In this document: positions 9,537-17,960 of the stretch, in pieces
Layout of the letters: the number at the start of each line of letters is the position of its first letter
Numbering within the stretch: position 1 is the first letter of the stretch
Source: Acidimicrobiaceae bacterium
Lineage (GTDB): Bacteria > Actinomycetota > Acidimicrobiia > Acidimicrobiales > RAAP-2
DNA length: 62,203 nt
Assembly: GCA_003133685.1 (NCBI GenBank)
Contig: PKYQ01000023.1
Span: 92,195 to 154,397, forward strand
Direction of reading: 5' to 3'
Program-made: the position numbers and the translations under genes
Notes under the pieces: generated by a model
The model's input: the letters and a program-made list of their open reading frames with translations, nothing else
Database searches by the model: none
What the model was told of the DNA's origin: nothing

Positions 9537-10862
9537 TCATGCAGTATTGCGTCGCTCGTTCCCCGTGAGTTCATAGACGATTCTCGTGAAATCCTCGGAT
9601 CGTTCTTCCCAGTTCTCGTACTGGTCGAAGCTCGGCGCACCGGGTGAGAGAAGAACGACGCCGCCCTTACCGAGTGCGCGGCGAGCTTCGCTCACTGCGT
9701 CGCGCATCGATGTAACAGCGATCTGAAGAATCTCCGGGGAGAGCCGAGCTACCTCTTCGCCAATTCGAGTTCCGGCCTCTCCCATGACGATCAAAACGGT
9801 CAGTGGTCGTCGAGCGGTAACCGCCTCGGCCACGGGCACGTAGTCGACGCCGCGGTCGAATCCTCCGACAATGAGGGCGACCGGGTCGCGAGCAAAGACC
9901 TCCAGCGCGGCGACCACCGGCAGCGCCGATGTCGCCAGTCCGTCGTCGACATATCGCAGCGTGTCGCCGTTATGGTTTTCGCTCGCTACCGGCGTCAGTC
10001 GGCCGCGAAGTGGCTCGAAAGTTGACGCCGCGTCCAGCACCCGCGCGCGAACGTCGTTAACGCTTCGGTTGGTGAGGAGAGCCGCGCAGTAGAGCGCGAG
10101 GGCGACGTTGGCGTTGTTGTGCGCGCCTAAGAGCCCCAAAGAGCTTGCGAGATTCGTCTCGTCGGCTGCCACGAACGTCACGTCACCTCCAATCACGTTG
10201 GAGTAGTCGTGCATCGTCGGGTTCTCGGCAACGAGCGTGCGATGGTCACCGTTTGCTCGCGTGAGAGAAAGCTTGTCGCGCCGGTACTCCTCGAGCGTCC
10301 CGTGCCAATCAAGATGGTCCGCTCCGAGTGAGGTCACGACGACGATGCCGGGCGCCACGTCGATGTCGACGCACTGAAAGCTCGAGACTTCGAGGATGAG
10401 CCACCCCTTTGAAACGTCGAGGTCGGGGTCGTAGGGTGGTTGACCGAAGTTGCCAAGTCGCAGCGCTGCTTCGCCAAGGCATTGAAGGAAGAATGTCGTG
10501 AGGGCCGTCGTCGTCGACTTCCCTTTGGTACCGGTGATCGCCACGACGCGCGAGCGATCGATGTCGCGGAGCCAAAGATTCAGTGACGACGTGACCGTCA
10601 CGCCACTTCGTTCGAGGTCGAGGACGTCGTCGCGACGACGCGGTATGCCTGGGCTCTTCAAGACCACGTCGCATCCGCGCAACGCGTCGAGACCGCCGTC
10701 GCTCGTGACCATTACGTCCGGGTCAACGTCGGAGTCGTCGACGAGCACGATCGCGCTTGCGACGCCCTCCAAGCGGCGCCGCGTCGCGCGACCCTCGACG
10801 CCGTAGCCAAAGACCCCGACGCGCTTACCCGCGAGGTCAGCGAAGCCAGTTGGTCGGAACAC
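9537..10862 (-). CDS. murD2: MurD2: UDP-MurNAc-L-Ala:L-glutamate ligase
   Basis: This is a 441-residue Mur ligase. It has a MurD-like N-terminal Rossmann region (GKRVGVFGYGVEGRATRR), the ATP-binding loop GTKGKSTT at 111-118, and the C-terminal ligase domain (VALIVGGFDRGVDY; LLSPGAPSFDQYENWEER). The C-terminal motif is clearly MurD-type. It lies directly after murL, and in Xanthomonas and some actinobacteria this pairing defines MurD2, which adds L-Glu rather than D-Glu to UDP-MurNAc-L-Ala before MurL epimerises it. L-Glu specificity is therefore inferred from the neighbour. The GTG start at 10862 overlaps the murL end by 26 nt, so it is the last gene of zur-pgeF-murL-murD2. Confidence 0.85.
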   Translation of the reverse strand: MFRPTGFADLAGKRVGVFGYGVEGRATRRRLEGVASAIVLVDDSDVDPDVMVTSDGGLDALRGCDVVLKSPGIPRRRDDVLDLERSGVTVTSSLNLWLRDIDRSRVVAITGTKGKSTTTALTTFFLQCLGEAALRLGNFGQPPYDPDLDVSKGWLILEVSSFQCVDIDVAPGIVVVTSLGADHLDWHGTLEEYRRDKLSLTRANGDHRTLVAENPTMHDYSNVIGGDVTFVAADETNLASSLGLLGAHNNANVALALYCAALLTNRSVNDVRARVLDAASTFEPLRGRLTPVASENHNGDTLRYVDDGLATSALPVVAALEVFARDPVALIVGGFDRGVDYVPVAEAVTARRPLTVLIVMGEAGTRIGEEVARLSPEILQIAVTSMRDAVSEARRALGKGGVVLLSPGAPSFDQYENWEERSEDFTRIVYELTGNERRNTA

Positions 10863-12123
10863 GACTAGATCCTTGTGGTTCGAGGAGGTCAGAGAGTTCC
10901 TTCTCGGTTCGTAACTCCCTGGCCAACACGTCCAGTACCGTCACGTCGCGCCACTCCTCGTGGTGACTCACTTCCGTGAGTGCCACGGCGCTCTCGTCGG
11001 GGTCGCCGACGCACTCGAACGGTTTGTGTTCGGCGCCGAGTCCCACCAGAGTGCGCAGCTGCTCAACTCGCGCGGGGTCACTCAGCGGCTCGCTGGCGAA
11101 GATGTCGCGGAGCGCCGGGCGCGACAAGAACGGCGCCAATACCAAATTGACGAAAAGGCACTTATCGCATTCGCCACACCACTTCGACGCGCGTTCTCCC
11201 GGCACCTGTGAGAACGCGCGATTGCAACTTCGAAAGACGTGGTGGTACTGCTCGAGTTCGCTGAATAACTGGGCGACCCACAGTTCGCTGCGGTCGCGCA
11301 GGTAGCTCGCCACCACGAGTTCGCTCCCCACGCGTTCGGCGATCGCGGTGGCGATCAGATTCTCCGCATTCCAGGACTTGCTCCATTGGTGATTGATGTC
11401 CGAGTTGTACCAGCGGAGGTTCGCAATCGATGATGAGTGTTCGTTACTGAGCGCGACGCCACCACGGCCGGAGGCGACCGCGGCGACCGCGGCCAGCAAT
11501 GTCACCATGGTGGTGACCGGCACGTGCCCATTGAAGAAGGACTCGTCGCCTCGCACAATCTGCGGATCGAGCGTGCGCGAGGCACGAATGACGTCGAGAC
11601 CCGTGACAGCGGCGGTCTCTTCGAGTGGCGTGAAGCGGCCCGACGACGGACTGACGACGAAGAGCGTCTGATCGACGCGTCCGCGCAAATTCTCGACCGT
11701 CACCACCGAGTCGATGCCGCCGCCGAAGGGCGTAAGGACTCGATTCGCGTCGACGAACGGCTCGTATGATTCGACGCCGACTAGCCCTTCGATCGTGACG
11801 TCGCTTAGTGGGATCTGATTGCGATACGCGAACTCGCCAAGTCCGTCGGACAACGCGGCCTTGAACAATCGTCGGCCGTGAGTCCCGAGCGGCGTGGTAC
11901 CGACGTCGATTCGGCGCGCGGCCCCGGCCTTGTAGTACGAGAGCCCGGCGATGAGGTACCAGAGTTGAGCGAGCGCGACCACGGCTGGCGCCTCCAGTGA
12001 CTTCACTCCTTCGAACGTGACGGTTTCAACGAACGTCCGACCGTCGAGGTCGTAGATCCCCGAGAGGGTGTCCGACGACACGTCGAGGCCGACGTAGCGA
12101 AACAGCTCGGCGCGTTGCTTCAC
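10837..12123 (-). CDS. murL: MurL: UDP-MurNAc-L-Ala-L-Glu epimerase
   Basis: I recognise this as MurL, which inverts the glutamate of UDP-MurNAc-L-Ala-L-Glu to the D form in an ATP-dependent reaction, supplying D-Glu for peptidoglycan without a glutamate racemase. Visible features are a PP-loop-like ATP site (PFGGGIDSVV, about 132-140), the conserved RSCNRAF (Cys about 300) and the cysteine cluster WCGECDKC (Cys about 316, 319, 322). The frame extends to 12162, but the GTG at 12123 forms a GTGA overlap with the pgeF stop, matching the coupling style of the region, and gives 428 residues. Neighbouring murD2 and pgeF both act on cell-wall precursors. Confidence 0.85.
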   Translation of the reverse strand: MKQRAELFRYVGLDVSSDTLSGIYDLDGRTFVETVTFEGVKSLEAPAVVALAQLWYLIAGLSYYKAGAARRIDVGTTPLGTHGRRLFKAALSDGLGEFAYRNQIPLSDVTIEGLVGVESYEPFVDANRVLTPFGGGIDSVVTVENLRGRVDQTLFVVSPSSGRFTPLEETAAVTGLDVIRASRTLDPQIVRGDESFFNGHVPVTTMVTLLAAVAAVASGRGGVALSNEHSSSIANLRWYNSDINHQWSKSWNAENLIATAIAERVGSELVVASYLRDRSELWVAQLFSELEQYHHVFRSCNRAFSQVPGERASKWCGECDKCLFVNLVLAPFLSRPALRDIFASEPLSDPARVEQLRTLVGLGAEHKPFECVGDPDESAVALTEVSHHEEWRDVTVLDVLARELRTEKELSDLLEPQGSSRVPTNWLR

Positions 12124-12887
12124 GCGATGACCCGACGCGCGACGAGCGCGAACCTTCCGCACGGGCGCGCCGCGCGGTCACTGAAGAACGTCGCGCCTCC
12201 GTCGGTTGACTGGGTGGCCACGGTGATGTGTTGGTCGGTGACGTTGAGCGCGAGGAGTTGGGCGACGGCAACGGCGCGCAGATCGAGTCGGGAACGATCA
12301 CCGGTGTCGGGCGTCACCGCCCCGGGGACGTTGGCGAAGTGCTCGGCCACCTCCGGGCCGACTTGGTAGGACGCGGAGGAGATCGACGGACCGAGAAATG
12401 CGTGCACGGCGTCGTGGTGCTCGAAGTGTTCGAGCGCGCTCTCGAGCACGTTGTTTTGGAGGCCTCGCCATCCGGCGTGGACCACCGCGAGCGTCGGTGA
12501 ATCCTCGTCGACCAAGAGAATCGGTAGGCAGTCTGCGACCAACACGGCGACGGCGAAGCCGTCGCCGTAGTCAATGATGACGTCGCCGGCGCTTTCGGCC
12601 GTCGCCTCATTCACGTTCACGACGTCGCGACCGTGGACCTGATTGATGATGACGAGGCGGTTCGTCTCAACGCCGATGGCGTCAGCGACGCGCCGGCGAT
12701 TCTCCTGAACGTTCGCTGGTTCGTCGCCGACGTGGTCGGCGAGGTTCAACGATTCGTATGGGGCGGGGCTCACGCCACCAGTACGGTCAGTCACGAATAC
12801 CCGGACGCCAAAGTGACGAGCGAACTCGATGGGATAGACGTTGAGTACCCCGAGCTGCGACGGTGAGAGGGTTAGTTCGACGGGCAT
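12120..12887 (-). CDS. pgeF: PgeF/YfiH-family multicopper-like peptidoglycan editing factor
   Basis: This 255-residue protein is of the laccase-domain family (YfiH/PgeF). The zinc-site residues are visible: His85 in NQVHG, Cys120 in ADCLP, and His137 in HAGWRG. The family has purine nucleoside-related activities in vitro, and in E. coli PgeF removes wrongly incorporated L-Ser from UDP-MurNAc peptides. A wall-related role fits the murL and murD2 genes immediately downstream. The usual Cys after GP (GPCI) is Ser here (GPSISS). It overlaps the zur end by 16 nt and the murL start by 4 nt. Confidence 0.85.
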   Translation of the reverse strand: MPVELTLSPSQLGVLNVYPIEFARHFGVRVFVTDRTGGVSPAPYESLNLADHVGDEPANVQENRRRVADAIGVETNRLVIINQVHGRDVVNVNEATAESAGDVIIDYGDGFAVAVLVADCLPILLVDEDSPTLAVVHAGWRGLQNNVLESALEHFEHHDAVHAFLGPSISSASYQVGPEVAEHFANVPGAVTPDTGDRSRLDLRAVAVAQLLALNVTDQHITVATQSTDGGATFFSDRAARPCGRFALVARRVIA

Positions 12888-13264
12888 GACGAGCAGATCC
12901 CGTTGAATTCAACGACGTGATGAAGTTCCCGATAGCCGAACGCCTCTCCGATGTCGTGCGACCATTGTTCGAGCTCGGGAGCATCAACCTCGACGGTCGC
13001 GCCGCAGAGGCGACACGACAGGTGGTGGTGGTGCGATTCCACGACGCAGCGCCGGTAGAGGCTTTCGCCGCGATCGGTCATGACAACGTCGACCTCACCG
13101 TTTTGGACGAGCTTCTTGAGCTGCGTGTACACGGTGGCCAGCGCGATATGGCCGCCCTCATGCTCGATCAGCGCGTGGAGGTCCTGAGCACTGACGAAAC
13201 CAGGCACCTGGCTCAAAACCCCGATGACTTCTCGGCGCTGGACGGTGTTTCGCGAGGTGCTCAC
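12872..13264 (-). CDS. zur: Fur-family zinc uptake regulator (Zur)
   Basis: This 130-residue Fur-family repressor has an N-terminal winged helix (VYTQLKKLVQNGEVDVV), a HHHH metal-binding stretch at 78-81, and two CxxC structural zinc pairs (Cys84/87 and Cys124/127). It is divergent from znuACB, which identifies the metal as zinc more reliably than its own sequence does. The 60-bp divergent gap contains two 15-bp 7-1-7 palindromes, the expected operator form, so it probably represses both directions in zinc-replete cells. It is the first gene of the overlapping operon with pgeF, murL and murD2. Confidence 0.88.
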   Translation of the reverse strand: MSTSRNTVQRREVIGVLSQVPGFVSAQDLHALIEHEGGHIALATVYTQLKKLVQNGEVDVVMTDRGESLYRRCVVESHHHHLSCRLCGATVEVDAPELEQWSHDIGEAFGYRELHHVVEFNGICSSCPSN

Positions 13265-13295
13265 GCTCGAAGCCTACCCGTGGGCGACTTGCTTT

Positions 13296-13310
13296 CTATA
13301 ATCATTCTAG
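13296..13310. promoter_or_regulatory. Zur box 1 (predicted)
   Basis: The sequence CTATAATCATTCTAG is a 7-1-7 imperfect palindrome, with 12 of 15 positions symmetric, and it has the AAT(C/G)ATT centre typical of Zur operators. It contains a TATAAT hexamer (13297-13302) that could serve as the -10 of the znuA promoter, so repressor binding would block polymerase. Confidence 0.65.
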
Positions 13311-13319
13311 GTAGCATAG

Positions 13320-13334
13320 TTGGAATGATTCCAA
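13320..13334. promoter_or_regulatory. Zur box 2 (predicted), overlapping znuA start
   Basis: The sequence TTGGAATGATTCCAA is a perfect 7-1-7 palindrome with the same AATGATT centre as box 1, 24 bp away centre to centre. It covers the znuA ATG at 13325, so the znuA leader is very short or the start region doubles as operator. Confidence 0.65.
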
Positions 13335-14206
13335 AAAGACTTCTCCTGGTTCTCGCGATCGCTGTCGCGTCATTCGGTTTCAGCGCGTGCGGCGCTGACG
13401 CATCCAACAAGCCCTTGATCGTCTCCGGCGTCACAGAGTGGGGCGCGCTCGCGCACCAACTCGTTGGCTCCGACGCCAAAGTGGTGTCGTTACTGACGGA
13501 CCCCAACGCCGACCCCCACGAGCACGAGGCGACGATCTCGGACGCGGCGAACGTGGCCAAGGCCTCGGTCGTCTTGGAGAACGGCGCCGGTTACGACACG
13601 TGGCTCGAACAGTTGGTCAGTGCGCAAGGCTCCAAGGTCTCGGTCGTCAACGTCGGGAAACTGATGGGCGTGGCGCCGGGTAAGAATCCCCACCTCTTCT
13701 ACAACCCGTTGGCCGCGATCAAATTTGTGAAGGCGCTGACCAAGTTGCTCGAACGCCAACACGGTTTCTCCAACATCAAGGTTCGATCCGCCGCACTCCT
13801 GGCGCAACTCGAATCGATTCAAAGCAACGTCGAATCGTTTGCGGCGAGTTGCGATCACGTCAAGGTCGCCGCCACCGAAGACGTCACGTCGTATTTGTTG
13901 CAGGACGCGCGGCTCGACATCGTAACGCCCGAGGCCCTGCGTTTGGCGGTCGGTAACGGCGTGGACCCCTCGGTGCGCGATCTCGCCACGGCATTGGATC
14001 AGTTGAAGAAGCATCCGGCCTTTTTGATCGACAACATCCAGACCGCGACGCCGCTCACGGATGAACTGGCCGCTCAGGCGAAGTCCTCGCACGTGCCGAT
14101 CATCAGGGTGACCGAGACGATGCGGGGCACGGACTACGTTCGATTTATCAACGGCGTTGTCACGAAGATCAAGGACGATTTGAAGATCGAGGGTTGCTTG
14201 AAGTGA
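13325..14206 (+). CDS. znuA: Zinc ABC transporter substrate-binding lipoprotein
   Basis: This is a 293-residue cluster A-I (ZnuA/TroA) solute-binding protein. The signal sequence ends in a lipobox (FSAC, Cys22), so it is anchored on the outer face of the membrane. Metal-ligand candidates are the His residues of DPHEHE (65 and 67), the His of NPHLFYNP, the Glu of ATEDVTSY and the Asp of LIDNIQ. The long His/Asp loop of some ZnuA proteins is absent. Zinc rather than manganese is favoured by the divergent zur and the His-rich ZnuC tail. Its stop overlaps the znuC start (GTGA). Confidence 0.92.
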   Translation: MIPKRLLLVLAIAVASFGFSACGADASNKPLIVSGVTEWGALAHQLVGSDAKVVSLLTDPNADPHEHEATISDAANVAKASVVLENGAGYDTWLEQLVSAQGSKVSVVNVGKLMGVAPGKNPHLFYNPLAAIKFVKALTKLLERQHGFSNIKVRSAALLAQLESIQSNVESFAASCDHVKVAATEDVTSYLLQDARLDIVTPEALRLAVGNGVDPSVRDLATALDQLKKHPAFLIDNIQTATPLTDELAAQAKSSHVPIIRVTETMRGTDYVRFINGVVTKIKDDLKIEGCLK

Positions 14207-15063
14207 GCACGTTGGAGATGCGTGACGGTGGCGTCGTCCTGGGTGGGCGCACGATTTGGCGTAACGCGACCTTCGCCGTCGAGCCGGGAACGATCACGGC
14301 CGTCCTCGGACCGAACGCGTCGGGTAAGTCGACGCTGCTCAACCTCATCCTCGGCCTCGTGCCACTCAGTGAGGGATCACTACGCGTGTTTGGTGAAGCA
14401 CCGCATCGGGGCAATCGACGAGTCGGTTACATGGCCCAATCTCGCGCGGCCGACACGACGTCGACCATGACGGGGCGCGATTACGTCGGTCTCGGCTTCG
14501 ACGGTCCGCGCTTCGGCTGGGGCCGCGATAAAGGCAAACGAGAGGTCCTTCGACGGGCCCTCGCGCTCACGGGCACGACGTCCTTTTGTGATCAGCCGCT
14601 CCACAGCCTCTCGGGGGGGCAACGTCAGCGCATTGCGCTGGCGCACGCGACCGTCTTCAGTCCGGAACTGCTGTTGCTCGACGAACCACTGGCGGCCCTG
14701 GACCTCGCCGCGCAAGCGGAGATCGTCGACCTCATCAACCTGATTCGCGATACGACCGGCGCGGCCGTCGTCGTCGTCGCGCACGACCTCAATCCGCTCG
14801 CGTCAATCGTGAATCAAGTCTTGTGGATCGCCCGGCGACAGGTGCGCAGTGGATCGGTCGACGAGGTGGTGAACGAGTCGGTGTTGAGTGAACTTTACGG
14901 ACATCCGATCGAGATCATCGTCACGCCGCGGGGACGTCGAGTCATCGTCGGACTCGAAGAAGAGTTCGCGCATCCGCACCCCCATCCGCACCCCCAGGGC
15001 CCCACGCACGCTGAAGAGGCGCACCATCACCTCCGCGAGGTCTACGAGGAAGAGACGTCGTGA
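14203..15063 (+). CDS. znuC: Zinc ABC transporter ATP-binding protein with His-rich C-terminus
   Basis: This is the ABC ATPase of the zinc importer. It has Walker A GPNASGKSTLLN, signature LSGGQRQRIALAHA and Walker B LLLLDEPLAALD followed by the switch His (VVAHDLN). I take the GTG at 14203 as start because it overlaps the znuA stop by 4 nt; a TTG at 14194 is the alternative. The last about 30 residues are unusual: alternating His-Pro (HPHPHPHP), then HAEEAHHH, an evident metal-binding tail on the cytoplasmic subunit. It may sense or receive zinc, which is inference. Confidence 0.93.
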   Translation: MSTLEMRDGGVVLGGRTIWRNATFAVEPGTITAVLGPNASGKSTLLNLILGLVPLSEGSLRVFGEAPHRGNRRVGYMAQSRAADTTSTMTGRDYVGLGFDGPRFGWGRDKGKREVLRRALALTGTTSFCDQPLHSLSGGQRQRIALAHATVFSPELLLLDEPLAALDLAAQAEIVDLINLIRDTTGAAVVVVAHDLNPLASIVNQVLWIARRQVRSGSVDEVVNESVLSELYGHPIEIIVTPRGRRVIVGLEEEFAHPHPHPHPQGPTHAEEAHHHLREVYEEETS

Positions 15064-15890
15064 GCCTGAGCGATCTCCTCTCGACGTCGTTCGTGCAGCA
15101 CGCGTTCTACGCGGTGACCGCAGTCGCCCTGGCGGCTGGCGCCGTCGGCTACTTCGTCGTCCTTCGGCACCAGGCTTTCGCGGCCCACGCCATTGGCCAC
15201 GTCGGCTTCGCGGGCGCCGCGGGCGCCGTGCTCATAGGGTTCTCGCCCATCGTCGGACTGTTGGTCTTTTGTCTCGGCGCGGGACTGCTCATCGGTATCG
15301 GGGGAGCGTCGCTCGATGAGAGCGACACCGTGGTCGGCGTGACGTTGACCGCCGCACTGGGTTTAGGCGTCCTGTTCATCTCGCTCTACAGCGGTTACGC
15401 CAACGCCACGTACTCGATACTCTTTGGTCAAATCCTGGGCGTCACGTGGGATGACGTCGGTCTCGTCGCCGCGCTCTCCCTCGGCGTCCTGCTCGTCGTG
15501 TCACTCTCGTATCGGCCGCTGCTCTTCGCGTCGGTGGACGCGCAGTCGGCGGCGGCGCGGGGTCTTTCGATACGCGCGATGTCGCTGCTCTTCATGGCGC
15601 TGCTCGCGATCACGACGGTCGTCGCCATTCAGATCGTCGGTGTCCTGCTCGTGTTCTCGCTTCTCGTCGCGCCGGCCGCGGCCGCCGAAGTGTTGACGAG
15701 TCGTCCGCTTCGAGCGACGGGACTCGCGATGGCAATCGCTTTGGGGAGCGCCTGGGCCGGACTGTTCTTCGGCGTGTGGATCGGCGGGCCCGTGAGTTTC
15801 TGGATTACCGCGCTGGCCGCATCGAGCTATCTCGGCGCGCGTCTCTTTGATCGAAACCGTGTCCGTCACGTGCGACGAGCGCTTGCCTAA
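15060..15890 (+). CDS. znuB: Zinc ABC transporter permease
   Basis: This 276-residue integral membrane protein of the ABC-3 family has about eight hydrophobic segments. It starts at GTG 15060, overlapping the znuC stop by 4 nt. Recognisable family features are the early LRHQAFAAHAIGHVGFAGAA segment and the late VGVLLVFSLLVAPAAAA segment. It forms the transmembrane path of the ZnuABC importer. It ends 10 nt before tilS, so tilS may be co-transcribed with the zinc genes. Confidence 0.92.
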   Translation: MSLSDLLSTSFVQHAFYAVTAVALAAGAVGYFVVLRHQAFAAHAIGHVGFAGAAGAVLIGFSPIVGLLVFCLGAGLLIGIGGASLDESDTVVGVTLTAALGLGVLFISLYSGYANATYSILFGQILGVTWDDVGLVAALSLGVLLVVSLSYRPLLFASVDAQSAAARGLSIRAMSLLFMALLAITTVVAIQIVGVLLVFSLLVAPAAAAEVLTSRPLRATGLAMAIALGSAWAGLFFGVWIGGPVSFWITALAASSYLGARLFDRNRVRHVRRALA

Positions 15891-15900
15891 CCTCTAGCCA

Positions 15901-16782
15901 ATGAGCTCCGGACTGCTGGACCAGTGCCACTTCGCCGACGCGAGAACGCACGCGGACCTCGCCGTCTCCGGTGGACCGGACTCCCTCGGACTACTCTTGC
16001 TCGCGCTCGAGGCCGGTCTGGACGTCACCGTGCACCACGTTGATCACCACGCGCGTCCGACGAGCGGTAGTGACGCCCATCACGTACAGGAGATCTGTCA
16101 GCAGCTCGACGTCACGTACGTTCGCCACGACGTGGTCGTCGAAATCGGAGCGAACTTTGAATCGCGCGCCCGGGCTGCTCGTCGTGCGGCGATGCCCCCG
16201 CGCGTCCTCACCGGCCACACGATGGACGATCTCGCGGAGACGGTGCTGTTGAACATGCTGCGCGGCGCGGGGCTCGACGGACTCTCGCCGATGGTGAACG
16301 ATTCGACCAAACCGTTGCGGGATCTGCGTCGAAGTTCGTTGCACGAGTTCGTCGAATCGACGCGGTACGTCGCGCTGCACGATGAGACGAACGACAGTCC
16401 GGCCTTTCGGCGCAACCGGGTCCGGCACGAATTGATTGAACTGCTCGATGACGTCGCGGGTCGCGACGTCGTGCCGATTCTGGCTCGCCAGGCGGCACTG
16501 TTGCACGATGAACGCACGTGGCTTGACGAACTCGCGCTGGACGACCGCGCCGTGTCACTGGAGGACGCCGACTGTCGGGTGTTGCGAGCGTGGTCGCGCG
16601 CTCGATTGCGACGGTGGTTGCGAGTTCAATTGCGTGGCGTCGACCAGGGTGACGGGAGCCATCCGCCGAGTGCGGCCGAGGTCGAACGGGCGATCGACGT
16701 GGTCAGTGGTGAGGCCGTGGCGACGGAGTTGAGCGGCGGGCGTCGACTGTCACGAAGAGACCAACACCTGACGTTGGAGTAG
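15901..16782 (+). CDS. tilS: tRNA(Ile)-lysidine synthase
   Basis: This 293-residue N-type ATP pyrophosphatase has the PP-loop SGGPDS at 23-28 and the family motifs HHVDHHARPTSGSDA and LTGHTMDDLAETVLLNMLRGAG. It lysidinylates C34 of the tRNA-Ile that reads AUA, changing its identity. It is short because the C-terminal domains of larger TilS proteins are reduced, as is common in actinobacteria. It is followed by hpt, a widely conserved gene pair. Confidence 0.93.
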   Translation: MSSGLLDQCHFADARTHADLAVSGGPDSLGLLLLALEAGLDVTVHHVDHHARPTSGSDAHHVQEICQQLDVTYVRHDVVVEIGANFESRARAARRAAMPPRVLTGHTMDDLAETVLLNMLRGAGLDGLSPMVNDSTKPLRDLRRSSLHEFVESTRYVALHDETNDSPAFRRNRVRHELIELLDDVAGRDVVPILARQAALLHDERTWLDELALDDRAVSLEDADCRVLRAWSRARLRRWLRVQLRGVDQGDGSHPPSAAEVERAIDVVSGEAVATELSGGRRLSRRDQHLTLE

Positions 16783-16806
16783 TGGCAACAGGTACGCTGT
16801 CGGGGC

Positions 16807-17376
16807 ATGGGTAGCCATTCTTCCAACGACTTCACCGCACTGTGGGCCCAGCACGACCTCGGTGAGGTCGTCGTCTCGGCCAAGGACGTGCACGACCGCG
16901 TGCTCGAGCTGGGCCGCCAGATCACGAGTGACTACGCCGAGAAGCCACCGTTGCTGGTGGGTGTTCTCAAGGGCGCCATCAACTTCATGTCCGATCTGAT
17001 GCGCGCCATTGAACTCCCGGTCGAGGTCGATTTCATGGCGGTCTCGTCCTACGGTGCCGCGACCAAGACGAGCGGCGTCGTGCGCATCGTGAAGGACCTC
17101 GACGTCGACCTGGTCGGTCGCGAGGTCCTGATCGTCGAAGACGTGGTCGACTCCGGGCTCACACTGAACTATTTGCGTCAGTATCTCGGCGCGCGTAGTC
17201 CCAAGAGCCTGGAGGTCTGCGCGCTCTTGGTCAAAGAGGGCGAGCAGCGCGTTGAACAGTCCTTGAAGTACGTCGGTTTCACGATCCCTTCGGATTTTGT
17301 CGTTGGTTACGGGCTTGACGTCAACGAGCGCTACCGCAACCTCGACGCGATTTACACCTTCACCGGCGAGGTTTAG
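16807..17376 (+). CDS. hpt: Hypoxanthine phosphoribosyltransferase
   Basis: This 189-residue type I phosphoribosyltransferase has the PRPP-binding motif [14 protein letters not shown] (about 111-124) and the flexible-loop [11 protein letters not shown]. It salvages hypoxanthine and guanine to IMP and GMP. In many actinobacteria hpt is followed by ftsH and then folE; here folE starts only 2 nt after the hpt stop, so ftsH is missing from this position. The purine product GTP is the folE substrate, a sensible metabolic neighbour. Confidence 0.95.
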   Translation: MGSHSSNDFTALWAQHDLGEVVVSAKDVHDRVLELGRQITSDYAEKPPLLVGVLKGAINFMSDLMRAIELPVEVDFMAVSSYGAATKTSGVVRIVKDLDVDLVGREVLIVEDVVDSGLTLNYLRQYLGARSPKSLEVCALLVKEGEQRVEQSLKYVGFTIPSDFVVGYGLDVNERYRNLDAIYTFTGEV

Positions 17377-17378
17377 AC

Positions 17379-17960
17379 GTGGTCGATCACGCGCGCGTGC
17401 AGAGCCTCGTGCGCGAGCTGCTCGAAGCCATCGGAGAAGATCCCACTCGTGAAGGTCTCCTCGAGACGCCGCGACGGGTGGCCGACATGTACGTCGAGTT
17501 GTTCCAGGGGAATGAAGTCGATCCCGGAGCGCACCTTCGCGTCACCTTCGAAGCCGGTCACGACGAGATGGTGATGGTGCGCGACATAGCCTTCACCTCA
17601 TTGTGCGAACACCATCTGGTGCCGTTCGTCGGTTTCGCGCACGTGGCGTACTTGCCCGGACCCGAAGGCAGCATCACCGGGCTCTCCAAATTGGCGAGAT
17701 TGGTCGAGGGTTACGCGCGTCGCTTGCAGGTCCAAGAGCGTATGACCACCGAGATCGTCGACGCGATGGAGCGAGAACTGCGCCCCCGGGGCTCGATCGT
17801 GGTGATCGAGGCCGAGCACTTCTGCATGTCGATGCGCGGCGTGAAGAAGGCCGGGGCGACGACGGTCACCTCGGCCGTTCGCGGGTCGTTTCGCACCGAC
17901 GCCGCGAGCCGAGCGGAAGCGTTGCAGTTCATCCATCAACGTCGGTCCGCATGGCGCTGA
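17379..17960 (+). CDS. folE: GTP cyclohydrolase I
   Basis: This 193-residue enzyme carries out the first step of folate synthesis, GTP to 7,8-dihydroneopterin triphosphate. The zinc-binding set is present: Cys76 and His79 in SLCEHH, and the distal Cys in EHFCMSMRG. The motif [20 protein letters not shown] is typical of type IA. It starts at GTG 17379 just after hpt, and its end overlaps the folP start by 10 nt. Confidence 0.96.
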   Translation: MVDHARVQSLVRELLEAIGEDPTREGLLETPRRVADMYVELFQGNEVDPGAHLRVTFEAGHDEMVMVRDIAFTSLCEHHLVPFVGFAHVAYLPGPEGSITGLSKLARLVEGYARRLQVQERMTTEIVDAMERELRPRGSIVVIEAEHFCMSMRGVKKAGATTVTSAVRGSFRTDAASRAEALQFIHQRRSAWR

